DNA from: Catenuloplanes niger
GTDB taxonomy: Bacteria; Actinomycetota; Actinomycetes; Mycobacteriales; Micromonosporaceae
DNA length: 64,000 bases
NCBI RefSeq assembly: GCF_031458255.1
Contig: NZ_JAVDYC010000001.1
Coordinates: 7,364,501 to 7,428,500 of the forward strand
Direction of reading: 5' to 3'
Shown here: piece by piece, positions 7,018 to 14,055 of the stretch
Numbering within the stretch: position 1 is the stretch's first letter
How the letters are laid out: each line of letters begins with the position of its first letter
The notes under the pieces: model-generated
The model's database searches: none
Told to the model about the DNA's origin: nothing
Seen by the model: only the letters and a program-made list of their open reading frames with translations
Program-made: the position numbers and the translations under genes

Positions 7018-8058
7018 TCAATCCGCCAGCAGTTCGCGTACCCGCGGGATGACCCGCGTGCCGTACAGCTCGATCGAGCGGCACATCACGTCGTGCGGCA
7101 GCGTGCCGTTGGAGTACTTCAGGTCGAACCGCTGGATGCCGAGCGCCGTGACGGTCCGGGCGATCTTCTGGGCGACCGTCTCCGGCGAGCCGACGTGCAG
7201 CGCGCCCTCGGCGATGTCCGAGTCGAAGCGCCGGCGGGTCATCGGCGGCCAGCCGCGCTCCCGGCCGATCCGGTCCATGATCACGCGCAGGTGCGGCCAG
7301 AGCGTGTCCGCGGCCTCCTGGTCGGTCTCCGCGACGAACCCGGGCGCGTGCACCGCGACCGGCAGCGTCGGCGCGCCCAGCTCGCTCAGTGCCCGGTGGT
7401 ACAGCTCGACGTACGGCGCGAACCGGGCCGGCTCACCGCCGATGATCGCCAGCACCAGCGGCAGTTTGTACGACGCGGCGCGCACCACCGACTCCGGGCT
7501 GCCGCCGACACCGATCCACGTGCTGATCCGCCCGGACTCCGTCTTCGGGTAGACCTCCTGCTTGTCCAGCGCGGCCCGGACCGTCCCGGACCAGGTCACC
7601 GGGCCCTCGTCGAGCAGGTGGGCCATCAGGTCCAGCTTTTCCGAGAACAGCTTCTCGTAGTCGCGCAGCTCGAACCCGAACAGCGGGAACGACTCGGTGA
7701 ACGAGCCGCGCCCCAGGGTGATCTCCGCGCGCCCGTTCGACACCGCGTCCAGCGTGGCGAACCGCTCGAACACGCGCACCGGGTCGTCGGAGCTGAGCAC
7801 GGTCACGGCCGTACCCAGCTTGATCGTCGAGGTGCGCGCGGCGATCGCGGCCAGCACGATCTCCGGCGCGGACACCGCGAAGTCGTCCCGGTGGTGCTCA
7901 CCGACGCCGAACGCGTCCACCCCCACCCGCTCGGCCAGCACGGCCTGCTCCACCACGTCCCGGATGACCTGCGCGTACGGCAACCGCTTCCCGTCCGGGC
8001 CGGCCGTCACGTCGCCGAAGGTGTCCAGCCCGAATTCCACGCTCTGCTCCTCGTTCAC
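7018..8058 (-). CDS. LLM-class flavin-dependent oxidoreductase
   Basis: A 346-residue member of the luciferase-like monooxygenase superfamily, a TIM-barrel enzyme that would use reduced FMN or F420. Support includes the N-terminal EFGLDTFGDV, the hallmark FGVGEHHRDDFAVSAPEIVLA, KLGTAVTVLSSDDPVRVFE, the GRAEITLGRGSF segment, and GVGGSPESVVRAA near the middle. It matches the subgroup often annotated as probable oxidoreductase of the LLM family. The start is GTG 8058. The two downstream membrane genes begin 14 bases after its stop, so they may share its transcript. The substrate is unknown. Confidence 0.88.
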   Translation of the reverse strand: MNEEQSVEFGLDTFGDVTAGPDGKRLPYAQVIRDVVEQAVLAERVGVDAFGVGEHHRDDFAVSAPEIVLAAIAARTSTIKLGTAVTVLSSDDPVRVFERFATLDAVSNGRAEITLGRGSFTESFPLFGFELRDYEKLFSEKLDLMAHLLDEGPVTWSGTVRAALDKQEVYPKTESGRISTWIGVGGSPESVVRAASYKLPLVLAIIGGEPARFAPYVELYHRALSELGAPTLPVAVHAPGFVAETDQEAADTLWPHLRVIMDRIGRERGWPPMTRRRFDSDIAEGALHVGSPETVAQKIARTVTALGIQRFDLKYSNGTLPHDVMCRSIELYGTRVIPRVRELLAD

Positions 8059-8174
8059 GCGGCCCAGTCAACCGTTCGATTCCCGGCACCTGCAAATCCA
8101 GATCAAACGCATGCACCGGTACGAATCTCGCGCGCCGGATTCCGTACCGCGGCAACGGTTTTAGGGTGGTGTTC

Positions 8175-9548
8175 ATGTCTCTCGATGTGATCAGATCATC
8201 ACTGCCCGCGTTGCTCGCCCGGTTCACCGTGCCCGGCGCGGTGCTGGCGGTGTCCACGGGCGGTGAACGGTTCGCGCTCGCGCACGGCGTGCTCAACACG
8301 CGGACCGGCGTCGAGGCCACCACCGACTCGCTCTTCCAGGTCGGTTCGATCACCAAGGTGTGGACCACCACGCTCGTCATGCAGCTGGCCGGCGAGGGCC
8401 TGCTCGAACTGGACGCCCCGGTCCGCACCTACCTGCCGTCGTTCCGGCTCGGCTCCGACGAGGCCGCCGCGACCGTGACGATCCGCCACCTGCTCTGCCA
8501 CACCGGCGGTTTCGAGGGCGACCTGTTCACCGACACCGGCCGCGGCGACGACTGCGTGGCCCGGTTCGTCGACACGCTCGGCGACACCCCGCAGCTCTTC
8601 CCGCCCGGCACCATGCTGTCCTACAACAACGCCGGTTTCGCCGTGCTCGGCCGGATCGTCGAGGTGCTGCGCGGCCGCCCGTTCGACGTCTGCCTGCGCG
8701 AGTCGATCGCCACCCCGCTCGGCATCACCGAACTCGCCACCGACCCGTACGAGGCGATCCTGCACCGCACCGCCGTCGGCCACATCGCCCCGTCCCGCGG
8801 CGCCCCGCTCGCCCCCGCCACCGTCTGGTCGCTGCCGCGCTCCAACGCACCGGCCGGCAGCATGCTCGCGATGAGCGCCGGCGACCTGCTCACCTTCGCC
8901 CGCATGCACATGTCCGGCGGCGACGGCCTGCTCTCCCCGGACGGCGTCAAGGCCATGCAGCAGCGCGCCGCCGACCGCCCCGCCCCCGGCCTGCCCGGCA
9001 GCGGCTGGGGCCTCGGCTGGGAAATCATGAACGACACCGGCACGGTCATCGGCCACGACGGCGGCACCATAGGCCAGGCCGCGTTCCTCCGCGTCATCCC
9101 CGACCGCGACGTCGCCGTCGCCCTCCTCACCAACGGCGGCGACGCCGCCTCGCTCTACCACGCCGTGGTCCCCCCACTGATCGAGGAACTGACCGGCATC
9201 ACCCTCCCCCCACCCGCCCAGGTCCCCACCCCCACCCCCGCCCCCACCGCCCCGTCCGACGCCACCCGCTACCTCGGCACCTACTCCTCCCGCGTCGCCG
9301 ACCTCACGGTCACCCAGGACCCGGCCGGCCGCCTCTGGCTCCACGACGCCCCCAAGGGCATCTTCACCGAACTCGGCCCACCCGCCCCACCCCAGGAACT
9401 CGTCCGCCTCACCGGCGACACCATGATCGTCCGCACCCACCCCGCCACCGCCCACCCCGTCTACGCCTTCATCGGCGACGACGGCCACGGCCACGCCCTC
9501 TTCCTCCACGGCGGCCGCGCCACCAGACGCACCCCCCACCACCACTGA
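8175..9548 (+). CDS. Serine hydrolase of the beta-lactamase class C / CubicO family
   Basis: A 457-residue serine hydrolase with the penicillin-binding-protein fold. The nucleophile motif is SITK (Ser58-Lys61), the second motif is YNN (Tyr150), and the third is seen as HDGG (within GHDGGTIGQAAFL). Residues from about 360 on form a C-terminal beta domain after a proline/threonine-rich linker. There is no signal peptide, so it is probably cytoplasmic; members include esterases and D-amino-acid peptidases, and no substrate can be named. Start ATG 8175 has AGGGTGG just upstream. It is divergent from the LLM gene, and a terminator hairpin follows at 9595. Confidence 0.88.
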   Translation: MSLDVIRSSLPALLARFTVPGAVLAVSTGGERFALAHGVLNTRTGVEATTDSLFQVGSITKVWTTTLVMQLAGEGLLELDAPVRTYLPSFRLGSDEAAATVTIRHLLCHTGGFEGDLFTDTGRGDDCVARFVDTLGDTPQLFPPGTMLSYNNAGFAVLGRIVEVLRGRPFDVCLRESIATPLGITELATDPYEAILHRTAVGHIAPSRGAPLAPATVWSLPRSNAPAGSMLAMSAGDLLTFARMHMSGGDGLLSPDGVKAMQQRAADRPAPGLPGSGWGLGWEIMNDTGTVIGHDGGTIGQAAFLRVIPDRDVAVALLTNGGDAASLYHAVVPPLIEELTGITLPPPAQVPTPTPAPTAPSDATRYLGTYSSRVADLTVTQDPAGRLWLHDAPKGIFTELGPPAPPQELVRLTGDTMIVRTHPATAHPVYAFIGDDGHGHALFLHGGRATRRTPHHH

Positions 9549-9594
9549 CCCTCCCGCCCCTTCCTCCCGAGCCCCACCCGCACACTCCCGCCGC

Positions 9595-9640
9595 CTCGGC
9601 ACGCCAGGGCGCCTCCCCGGCGTGCCGAGAAGGCTTTTGG
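9595..9640 (+). terminator. Intrinsic terminator after the serine hydrolase gene
   Basis: CTCGGCACGCC (9595-9605) and GGCGTGCCGAG (9619-9629) form a perfect 11-pair stem with a 13-base loop, followed by AAGGCTTTT. It lies 47 bases after the stop codon at 9548. Bases 9641-9959 hold no gene that I can support, only AT-richer non-coding DNA. Confidence 0.75.
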
Positions 9641-9959
9641 GCGCCCATGCGGTCGTCGGTGCCGCTGGTATCCCGCGCACATCGGTGAATTGCGGCGGCA
9701 CTTGCTGACCGTCGCTCAACATGACTTTCGATGCGCCTCATTCAGGGCGGCCGCGCCGCCATTCCGGAACCAACTCCCATCCGCGGAACAGTCGCACCGA
9801 AAACGGAACCCCAAGAAAGTCGCACCACCGTGAGCGCCAACTTTCCGTGTTCGGTATTCCGGCCATTTCTTCTGATGCGTAAGCGATATTCGCCACTGTG
9901 GGCCGGATGTCGCTCCCGGGTCATCGTCGTTGCCGAATAAATTTGCCTGCAGGTCGCGA

Positions 9960-10910
9960 TCATCGGCGATCGGTCGAGCTGGTCGGGGCCACGCGGAAGC
10001 ATAAATCGGGCCGACTTCGAATCGGTCGGGGCAATAACCGCCGAATCACCCTCACCGGCGGCGGCACGCGCCCGGCGACCGGGCTGCACGGCGCCTGTCC
10101 CCGTCGCGCGCGTCCGACCACGACCACGACGCAGTGCGACGCAGGCGATGCTGCCCGGGGAATTCTGCCGCTTGCTTGGCCCACTGTCGCGTAAGGACGC
10201 CTGCGGCGCGCTGAGCGTGCGGTCAAGCAGGGCGTCTGCGGCATGGCCGGCGTGCGGGTGCCTGCTGCGCGCTGCGCATGGTCAGGCAAGGGCGTCCGTG
10301 GCGCGCTGGGTGCGTGGCCGGGCGGGGGTGTCTGCGGTGCGCTGGGTGCGTGGCCGGGCGGGGGTGTCTGCGGTGCGCTGGGTGCGTGGCCGGGCGGGGG
10401 TGTCTGCGGTGCGCTGGGTGCGTGGCCGGGCGAGGGTGTCTGCGGCGCGCTGGGTCCGTGGTCAGGCGAAAGTGTCTGCGGCGTTCGGGGTTCGCGTTCG
10501 CGTGCGGGCGCCCGCGACGCGCTGAGCGTGCGGTCAGGCGAGGGCATCCGCGGCCCCGTAGGCGCGTGCCCACGTGCGGGAGCCGGCCGTCGACGCACGC
10601 CGTCAACCGCTTCGACCGCCTCGACATGGGAGTAACCACACTCCCGGCGCAGACGCTCTATATGACCACGCCGCTTCCCCCAGTAACGCCGCTCCTGCTG
10701 TACCTTACGAAACTCGTCGCGCACGGCAGAACAGTTCCGCGACGCAGTCCGATCCCGCATCGTGGCCAATTCACTCGACGTGAACAACTGCAGCTGCCGC
10801 ATAAAGAAATCCTCGCACAAAACAGCGATCACCACCGCCCCCATCACTGCCGCCGGCCCACACGCGATCGTTCGCCATTCGCGATACGAGACCTTCCCGC
10901 CCCGCCGCAC
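9960..10910 (-). CDS. Hypothetical membrane protein with proline-rich 12-residue repeats
   Basis: This leftward frame (316 residues from GTG 10910) begins with a coherent segment: a membrane-like helix (AAVMGAVVIAVLCEDFFM), then a charged, coiled-coil-like stretch (TSSELATMRDRTASR, DEFRKVQQERRYWGKRRGHI, LRRECGYSHVEAVEAVDG). It then enters a tandem array of the 12-residue unit APQTPPPGHAPS and finally low-complexity arginine-rich sequence. The first hundred residues look like true protein and have a less extreme codon bias than the neighbours. The rest may be repeat DNA that merely stays open. It begins just left of the insertion sequence at 10950-11945, and its original start may have been altered by that insertion. 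Function unknown. Confidence 0.42.
   Translation of the reverse strand: MRRGGKVSYREWRTIACGPAAVMGAVVIAVLCEDFFMRQLQLFTSSELATMRDRTASRNCSAVRDEFRKVQQERRYWGKRRGHIERLRRECGYSHVEAVEAVDGVRRRPAPARGHAPTGPRMPSPDRTLSASRAPAREREPRTPQTLSPDHGPSAPQTPSPGHAPSAPQTPPPGHAPSAPQTPPPGHAPSAPQTPPPGHAPSAPRTPLPDHAQRAAGTRTPAMPQTPCLTARSARRRRPYATVGQASGRIPRAASPASHCVVVVVGRARRGQAPCSPVAGRVPPPVRVIRRLLPRPIRSRPDLCFRVAPTSSTDRR
10206..10482. repeat. Tandem array of a 36-bp unit, about seven copies
   Basis: Copies start at 10303, 10339, 10375, 10411 and 10447, each 36 bases; the middle three are nearly identical (GCGCTGGGTGCGTGGCCGGG then CGGGGGTGTCTGCGGT). Degenerate copies extend leftward to about 10206. The unit is a multiple of three and, read leftward, encodes the 12-residue repeat APQTPPPGHAPS in the hypothetical protein at 9960-10910. 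There are no unique spacers, so it is not CRISPR. Confidence 0.85.
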
Positions 10911-10949
10911 ATTCCACCGCCGGCGCCCCGTGGATCGGATAAGCTTCAG

Positions 10950-11945
10950 TGAGGTGATCTCAACGAGGACTTGCGGCGCGGTTCTGCTGTAGACACGGGC
11001 ATATCGGGTCGAAGCGGATGGTGCTGGATATGGGCGTGGAGCCATCGATAGACAGGTTCTTGCGACGGAACAGGTCTACGAGAGGGCTCCACGTGATCGC
11101 TTATCCTGCCATGCTCGACGTGCCCAGGGAACTGGTGCGCTACCTTGCCCAGCTGCTGTCCGCCGAACGGCGGGCGAGGGGCACCCGTCGCGGGACACGG
11201 TCGTTGACCTGCTTCTACCAGGCGCTGCTGGTCATAGTGTGGTTCCGCAAAGCCGAAGACGCCACGGTGCTGGGCGCCGGGTTCGGGATCTCCCGGGCCA
11301 CCGTTTACCGGTATCTCGCCGAAGGCATCACCGTGCTGTCCGCCCAGGCACCTGATCTGCATGAGGCGTTACAACGGGCCGCCGACGAGGGCTGGGCGTT
11401 CGTCATTCTGGACGGCAAGCTGTTCGACTGTGACCGCCTCGCGGAGACCGCCACCAGCGTGAAGGGCGAGACGATCGACGCCTGGTACTCGGGAAAGCAC
11501 CGGGACTTCGGCGCGAACGTCCAGGCCGTCATGCGCCCTGACGGGCTGATCATCTGGACCTCACCGTCACTGCCCGGGCATATGCATGATCTCAGCTGCG
11601 CTCAGCAGCTGGGCGTCACCGCCGCGTTGAACTGGGCCGCCGCCGAACTGCAGCTGCCGGCCCTCGCCGACGCCGGCTACGAAGGAGCAGGTCACGGCAT
11701 CAAAACCCCCACCAAACAACCGGCCGGCGGCCGGCAACTCGCGGTGGCGAACCGGACGGTGAACCGGCTGCTACGCGGCCTGCGCTGGCAAGGCGAACGC
11801 GGCTTCGCCATCCTCGTCGGCCGCTGGAAAACGCTACGCCATACCACCGCCAGCCCACGACGAATCGGTGACATCGTCGCCGCCGCACTTCACCTCACCC
11901 ACTTCGAATACCGAATCCTGCCCGAAACTCACTGAGATCACCTCA
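10950..11945 (+). mobile_element. IS5-family (IS112-like) insertion sequence, 996 bp
   Basis: The element is bounded by perfect 13-base terminal inverted repeats: TGAGGTGATCTCA at 10950-10962 and TGAGATCACCTCA at 11933-11945. It contains one intact transposase gene. The flanking bases (CAG on the left, ATG on the right) show no obvious target duplication. Both ends and the transposase look intact, so the copy may still be mobile. Confidence 0.85.
11093..11935 (+). CDS. IS5-family transposase
   Basis: A 280-residue DDE transposase of the IS112-like branch of the IS5 family, which cuts and joins the element ends. The N-terminal part (LDVPRELVRYLAQLLSAERR) is a helix-turn-helix region. The first catalytic aspartate is in VILDGKLFDCDR; the typical WYSGKHRDFGANVQAV block follows; the second aspartate is in LADAGYEGAG; and the glutamate is in WQGERGFAILVGRWK. 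GTG 11093, with GAGGG six bases upstream, is preferred over the upstream frame from 11018; ATG 11111 is an alternative. The stop codon lies only ten bases inside the right terminal repeat boundary. The length is usual for the family and no frameshift is visible. Confidence 0.92.
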   Translation: MIAYPAMLDVPRELVRYLAQLLSAERRARGTRRGTRSLTCFYQALLVIVWFRKAEDATVLGAGFGISRATVYRYLAEGITVLSAQAPDLHEALQRAADEGWAFVILDGKLFDCDRLAETATSVKGETIDAWYSGKHRDFGANVQAVMRPDGLIIWTSPSLPGHMHDLSCAQQLGVTAALNWAAAELQLPALADAGYEGAGHGIKTPTKQPAGGRQLAVANRTVNRLLRGLRWQGERGFAILVGRWKTLRHTTASPRRIGDIVAAALHLTHFEYRILPETH

Positions 11946-12087
11946 ATGGCAGTCACATGGGCACACGAGAACCGCGCCGAAGTGCAAACGGCAATAGTTG
12001 CCAAGAAACCCAACATCGCAGAAGTGATTCACGACGACAACCGTGGTGGTCCTCGCGGACGTGCGCCAGCACAGAACCGGCACCGCC

Positions 12088-12273
12088 GGGATGCACCGTC
12101 TGCCGTCGACCACCCTTGGGGTGCAGATCTTCGGCAGGGCCGCCACACCCGGCGAGTCCGCAGCCAAGGCAGGGTCGGCGCGCCAGCGCCGCCCCTGCCG
12201 GCCACCGGCCAGGCTGGCGGCCCTGCCGAAGATCTGCTCGGCTTCGCCTGGTCGACGGCAGACGGAGCATCCC
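12088..12273. repeat. Large imperfect inverted repeat, two arms of about 57 bases
   Basis: The left arm (12088-12144) and right arm (12216-12273) are reverse complements over the outer ~25 bases (one mismatch) and the inner 22 bases (perfect). In between is a ten-base bubble where each arm has its own small hairpin (CACCCTTGGGGTG on the left, GGCTTCGCC on the right). The loop is 71 bases. As RNA or a DNA cruciform it would be a very stable branched structure; it can also be seen as two inverted copies of one ~57-base module. Confidence 0.8.
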
Positions 12274-12507
12274 GGCCCACAGACGCAACCCACACCCGCC
12301 ACGAAAAAACAGCCGGCCCCCACGGACCCCCGACACCCAGCAAGCCCCGCCATGCACCGGCGCCCGAGATCCGCCGGAGGCATCCCCAAACGCCACCACC
12401 AACCCACCAGACACCGATAAGCCGAAATCCCGGTCACTCGGTGCGCGATCACACCCCCGGTCAGACAGGTGACGCACCGAGAACGGCAGGAGCGGCCGCA
12501 GACTCGA

Positions 12508-12624
12508 GCCGCCAGCCGCAGTCGTCAGCCGAGGTCGTCAGCCGAGGTCGTCAGCCGAGGTCGTCAGCCGAGGTCGTCAGCCGCGGTCGCCAGCCGCGGT
12601 CGCCAGCTGAGGTCGCCGGATCAG
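12508..12624. repeat. Tandem array of a 13-bp unit, about nine copies
   Basis: The unit GTCGTCAGCCGAG repeats exactly at 12521, 12534, 12547 and 12560, then with one to four changes at 12573, 12586, 12599 and 12612; a degenerate copy precedes at 12508. Thirteen is not a multiple of three, so the array is unlikely to be coding. It has no unique spacers. Confidence 0.9.
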
Positions 12625-12958
12625 GCACCGAGGCCAGATCCGCTCGGACTCGACGAGAGGCGCGCCCGCCTGTCCCGGGGCGGGCGAGCGGGCCGCTGTG
12701 ACGCACTGGAATGCTCCGCGGGGAAGACATGAGGTTCAAGCCATCCGGGCAGTCGCGGGGGTGCGGCTCGCCGGTCGCGCGCGGGAACCGGCCTCCCGGG
12801 GCCGACATGCGTGCGGCGCCAGCTGGGCGCGGGAAGCAGGCTACCTGGGCACACATATGCACGGCTCGCGGCTGGCCGCGGAAGCTGGCGACCTGAGCGG
12901 GCATAGGCATCGCTCACCGACCGGGCGCGATGATCAGCCTTCCTGTGCGGGCGCGGGT

Positions 12959-13038
12959 GGCCCGCCGGCTGGGCGCGGAAGGCTGGGCTCCTGAGCCGAG
13001 GTAGGTATGGCCCGCCGGCTGGGCGCGGAAGGTTGGGC
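12959..13038. repeat. 30-bp direct repeat with 50-bp period
   Basis: GGCCCGCCGGCTGGGCGCGG followed by AAGGCTGGGC occurs at 12959-12988 and again at 13009-13038 with one change (AAGGTTGGGC). The second copy ends about 20 bases before the stop of the receiver-domain gene. Confidence 0.75.
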
Positions 13039-13057
13039 ATCCGGCGACAAGCCCCGC

Positions 13058-13408
13058 TCAGCGATACCCCACCGCCGGGCTCCCCGGCACCGCTCGAACC
13101 CGGTACCCCCAGCGCCGCAGTGTCTGGTTCAGCCGGATCGCGCCGGGTGGGTTGGCGGAGTGGATGAGGACGGCGCCGATGTCGAAGGGCGTGCCGTCGA
13201 AGGCGGCCTGTTCGAGCAGTGTGACCACGGGCCAGATCGTGTCCGTGCCGCCGAGGTCGTGGTCGAGCCACAGTTCGTCGATGTGGTCGTGGCGGTGCCG
13301 GCCGAGCAGTGTGACCGCGTCCGCGCTGGTACGGGCGACGAGCGCGGCCCGGCCGTCGGTGAACGAGCGCAGGTCGTCGACCAGGACGGTGAGCACGGAG
13401 ACCATCAT
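13058..13408 (-). CDS. Cyclic-phosphate processing receiver (cREC) domain protein
   Basis: A 116-residue stand-alone domain of the receiver-like family named cyclic-phosphate processing receiver (cREC). The conserved marks are VLVDDLRSF near the N-terminus, the central ELWLDHDLGG with an acidic pair, and the late IHSANPPGAIRLNQTLRRWGY. In comparative work this family is linked to RNA-repair or nucleotide-end processing contexts, but no ligase or RtcB is seen nearby, so the role here is open. ATG 13408 (tandem with ATG 13405) has GAGGTAG six bases upstream. It sits in the repeat-rich segment. Confidence 0.75.
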   Translation of the reverse strand: MMVSVLTVLVDDLRSFTDGRAALVARTSADAVTLLGRHRHDHIDELWLDHDLGGTDTIWPVVTLLEQAAFDGTPFDIGAVLIHSANPPGAIRLNQTLRRWGYRVRAVPGSPAVGYR

Positions 13409-13489
13409 CGGCTACCTCACCGGGCAGGGCGCGCGTATTCCGCCGGCGGGTTGCTGATCCGGCCGCCGGACCCGGTGCCCGCGGGGAGC

Positions 13490-13549
13490 GCCGGACGCGC
13501 CCACGCCGGACGCGCCCACGCCGGACGCGCCCACGCCGGACGTGACCAC
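13490..13549. repeat. Tandem array of a 15-bp unit, four copies
   Basis: GCCGGACGCGCCCAC repeats at 13490, 13505 and 13520, with a variant (GCCGGACGTGACCAC) at 13535 and a partial copy after it. It lies between two leftward genes (stop of the next gene at 13623), upstream of the receiver-domain gene start at 13408. Confidence 0.85.
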
Positions 13550-13622
13550 GCCGGAAGCGGCTCGATCGGCTTCCGGCGCGGCCGGCGGGTCCGGGCGGCC
13601 CGGTCGGGGCCACCCGGGGTCC

Positions 13623-13805
13623 TCAGATGAGCGTGGCCGCCTGGGTCAGCAGCTCACCGGTGCGCGGGTCGCGGCACAGGTAGCGCTGGCCCTCGTGCAT
13701 CCAGCCCCAGATGTCGTCCTGAACCAAGGGTTCCTTGCAGTGCAGGCACCGCGGATCGGTCGGTTGAGCGGTGGAGGCACCGCTGCGGACGGAGGTGGGC
13801 GTCAA
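13623..13805 (-). CDS. Small zinc-ribbon-like hypothetical protein
   Basis: A 60-residue protein with a CLHC pair and a later cysteine (RYLCRDP), suggesting a partial zinc or structural cysteine site: CLHCKEPLVQDDIWGWMHEG then QRYLCRDPRTGELL. The TTG at 13805 is chosen as start because GAAGGGAAG lies six bases upstream and coding character begins there; the frame continues open to 13934 with poor codons. The tryptophan/histidine-rich centre resembles short actinobacterial proteins of unknown function. It is divergent from the GGDEF gene. Confidence 0.6.
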   Translation of the reverse strand: MTPTSVRSGASTAQPTDPRCLHCKEPLVQDDIWGWMHEGQRYLCRDPRTGELLTQAATLI

Positions 13806-14055
13806 GGTCGGCTTCCCTTCGGGTCTCGTGTGGTCGGGGCCGTTCCAAGTCCCCCCGGAGATCACGTGCAATACCGCACGGTAGCGGATCCGACCGAAAT
13901 CGATGACATGGGCATTGACCTCGGGCAACCTCAATCACCGTTCGTGTGACGGGGGTCTCAGTTGGTGGTAATTCCTCCGGATGCCATAGGTTGGGCCGAA
14001 AGGCCGCACGGATCGGCCGGACAGGCCGACCGGGCGGGCGTGAAGGAGGCGCGGC

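Larger units (their letters stand above)
11946..13057. other. 1.1-kb gene-poor, repeat-rich stretch right of the insertion sequence
   Basis: I see no gene here that I would defend. The first ~100 bases (from ATG 11946) have some coding flavour (AEVQTAIVAKKPNIAEVIHDDN) but run into repeat DNA. The segment holds a large inverted repeat (12088-12273), a 13-base tandem array (12508-12624) and a direct repeat of about 30 bases at 12959 and 13009. All six frames stay open for long stretches only because of base composition. Confidence 0.6.

Noticed and set aside
8199-9722. Long leftward reading frame of 507 codons opposite the serine hydrolase gene
   Set aside because: It is a GC-skew shadow: glycine/valine/alanine runs, no domain, and the plus-strand frame has complete catalytic motifs.
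10148-10952. Three rightward frames across the 36-bp array
   Set aside because: All frames stay open through the repeat; only the leftward frame joins to a coherent N-terminal segment, so the rightward ones are taken as by-products.
12508-12624. Possible CRISPR array
   Set aside because: The 13-bp units are contiguous without unique spacers and no cas gene is in the window.
12043-12701. Overlapping frames on both strands across the large inverted repeat
   Set aside because: They owe their length to base composition; arms of the inverted repeat are translated differently in each and show no family features.
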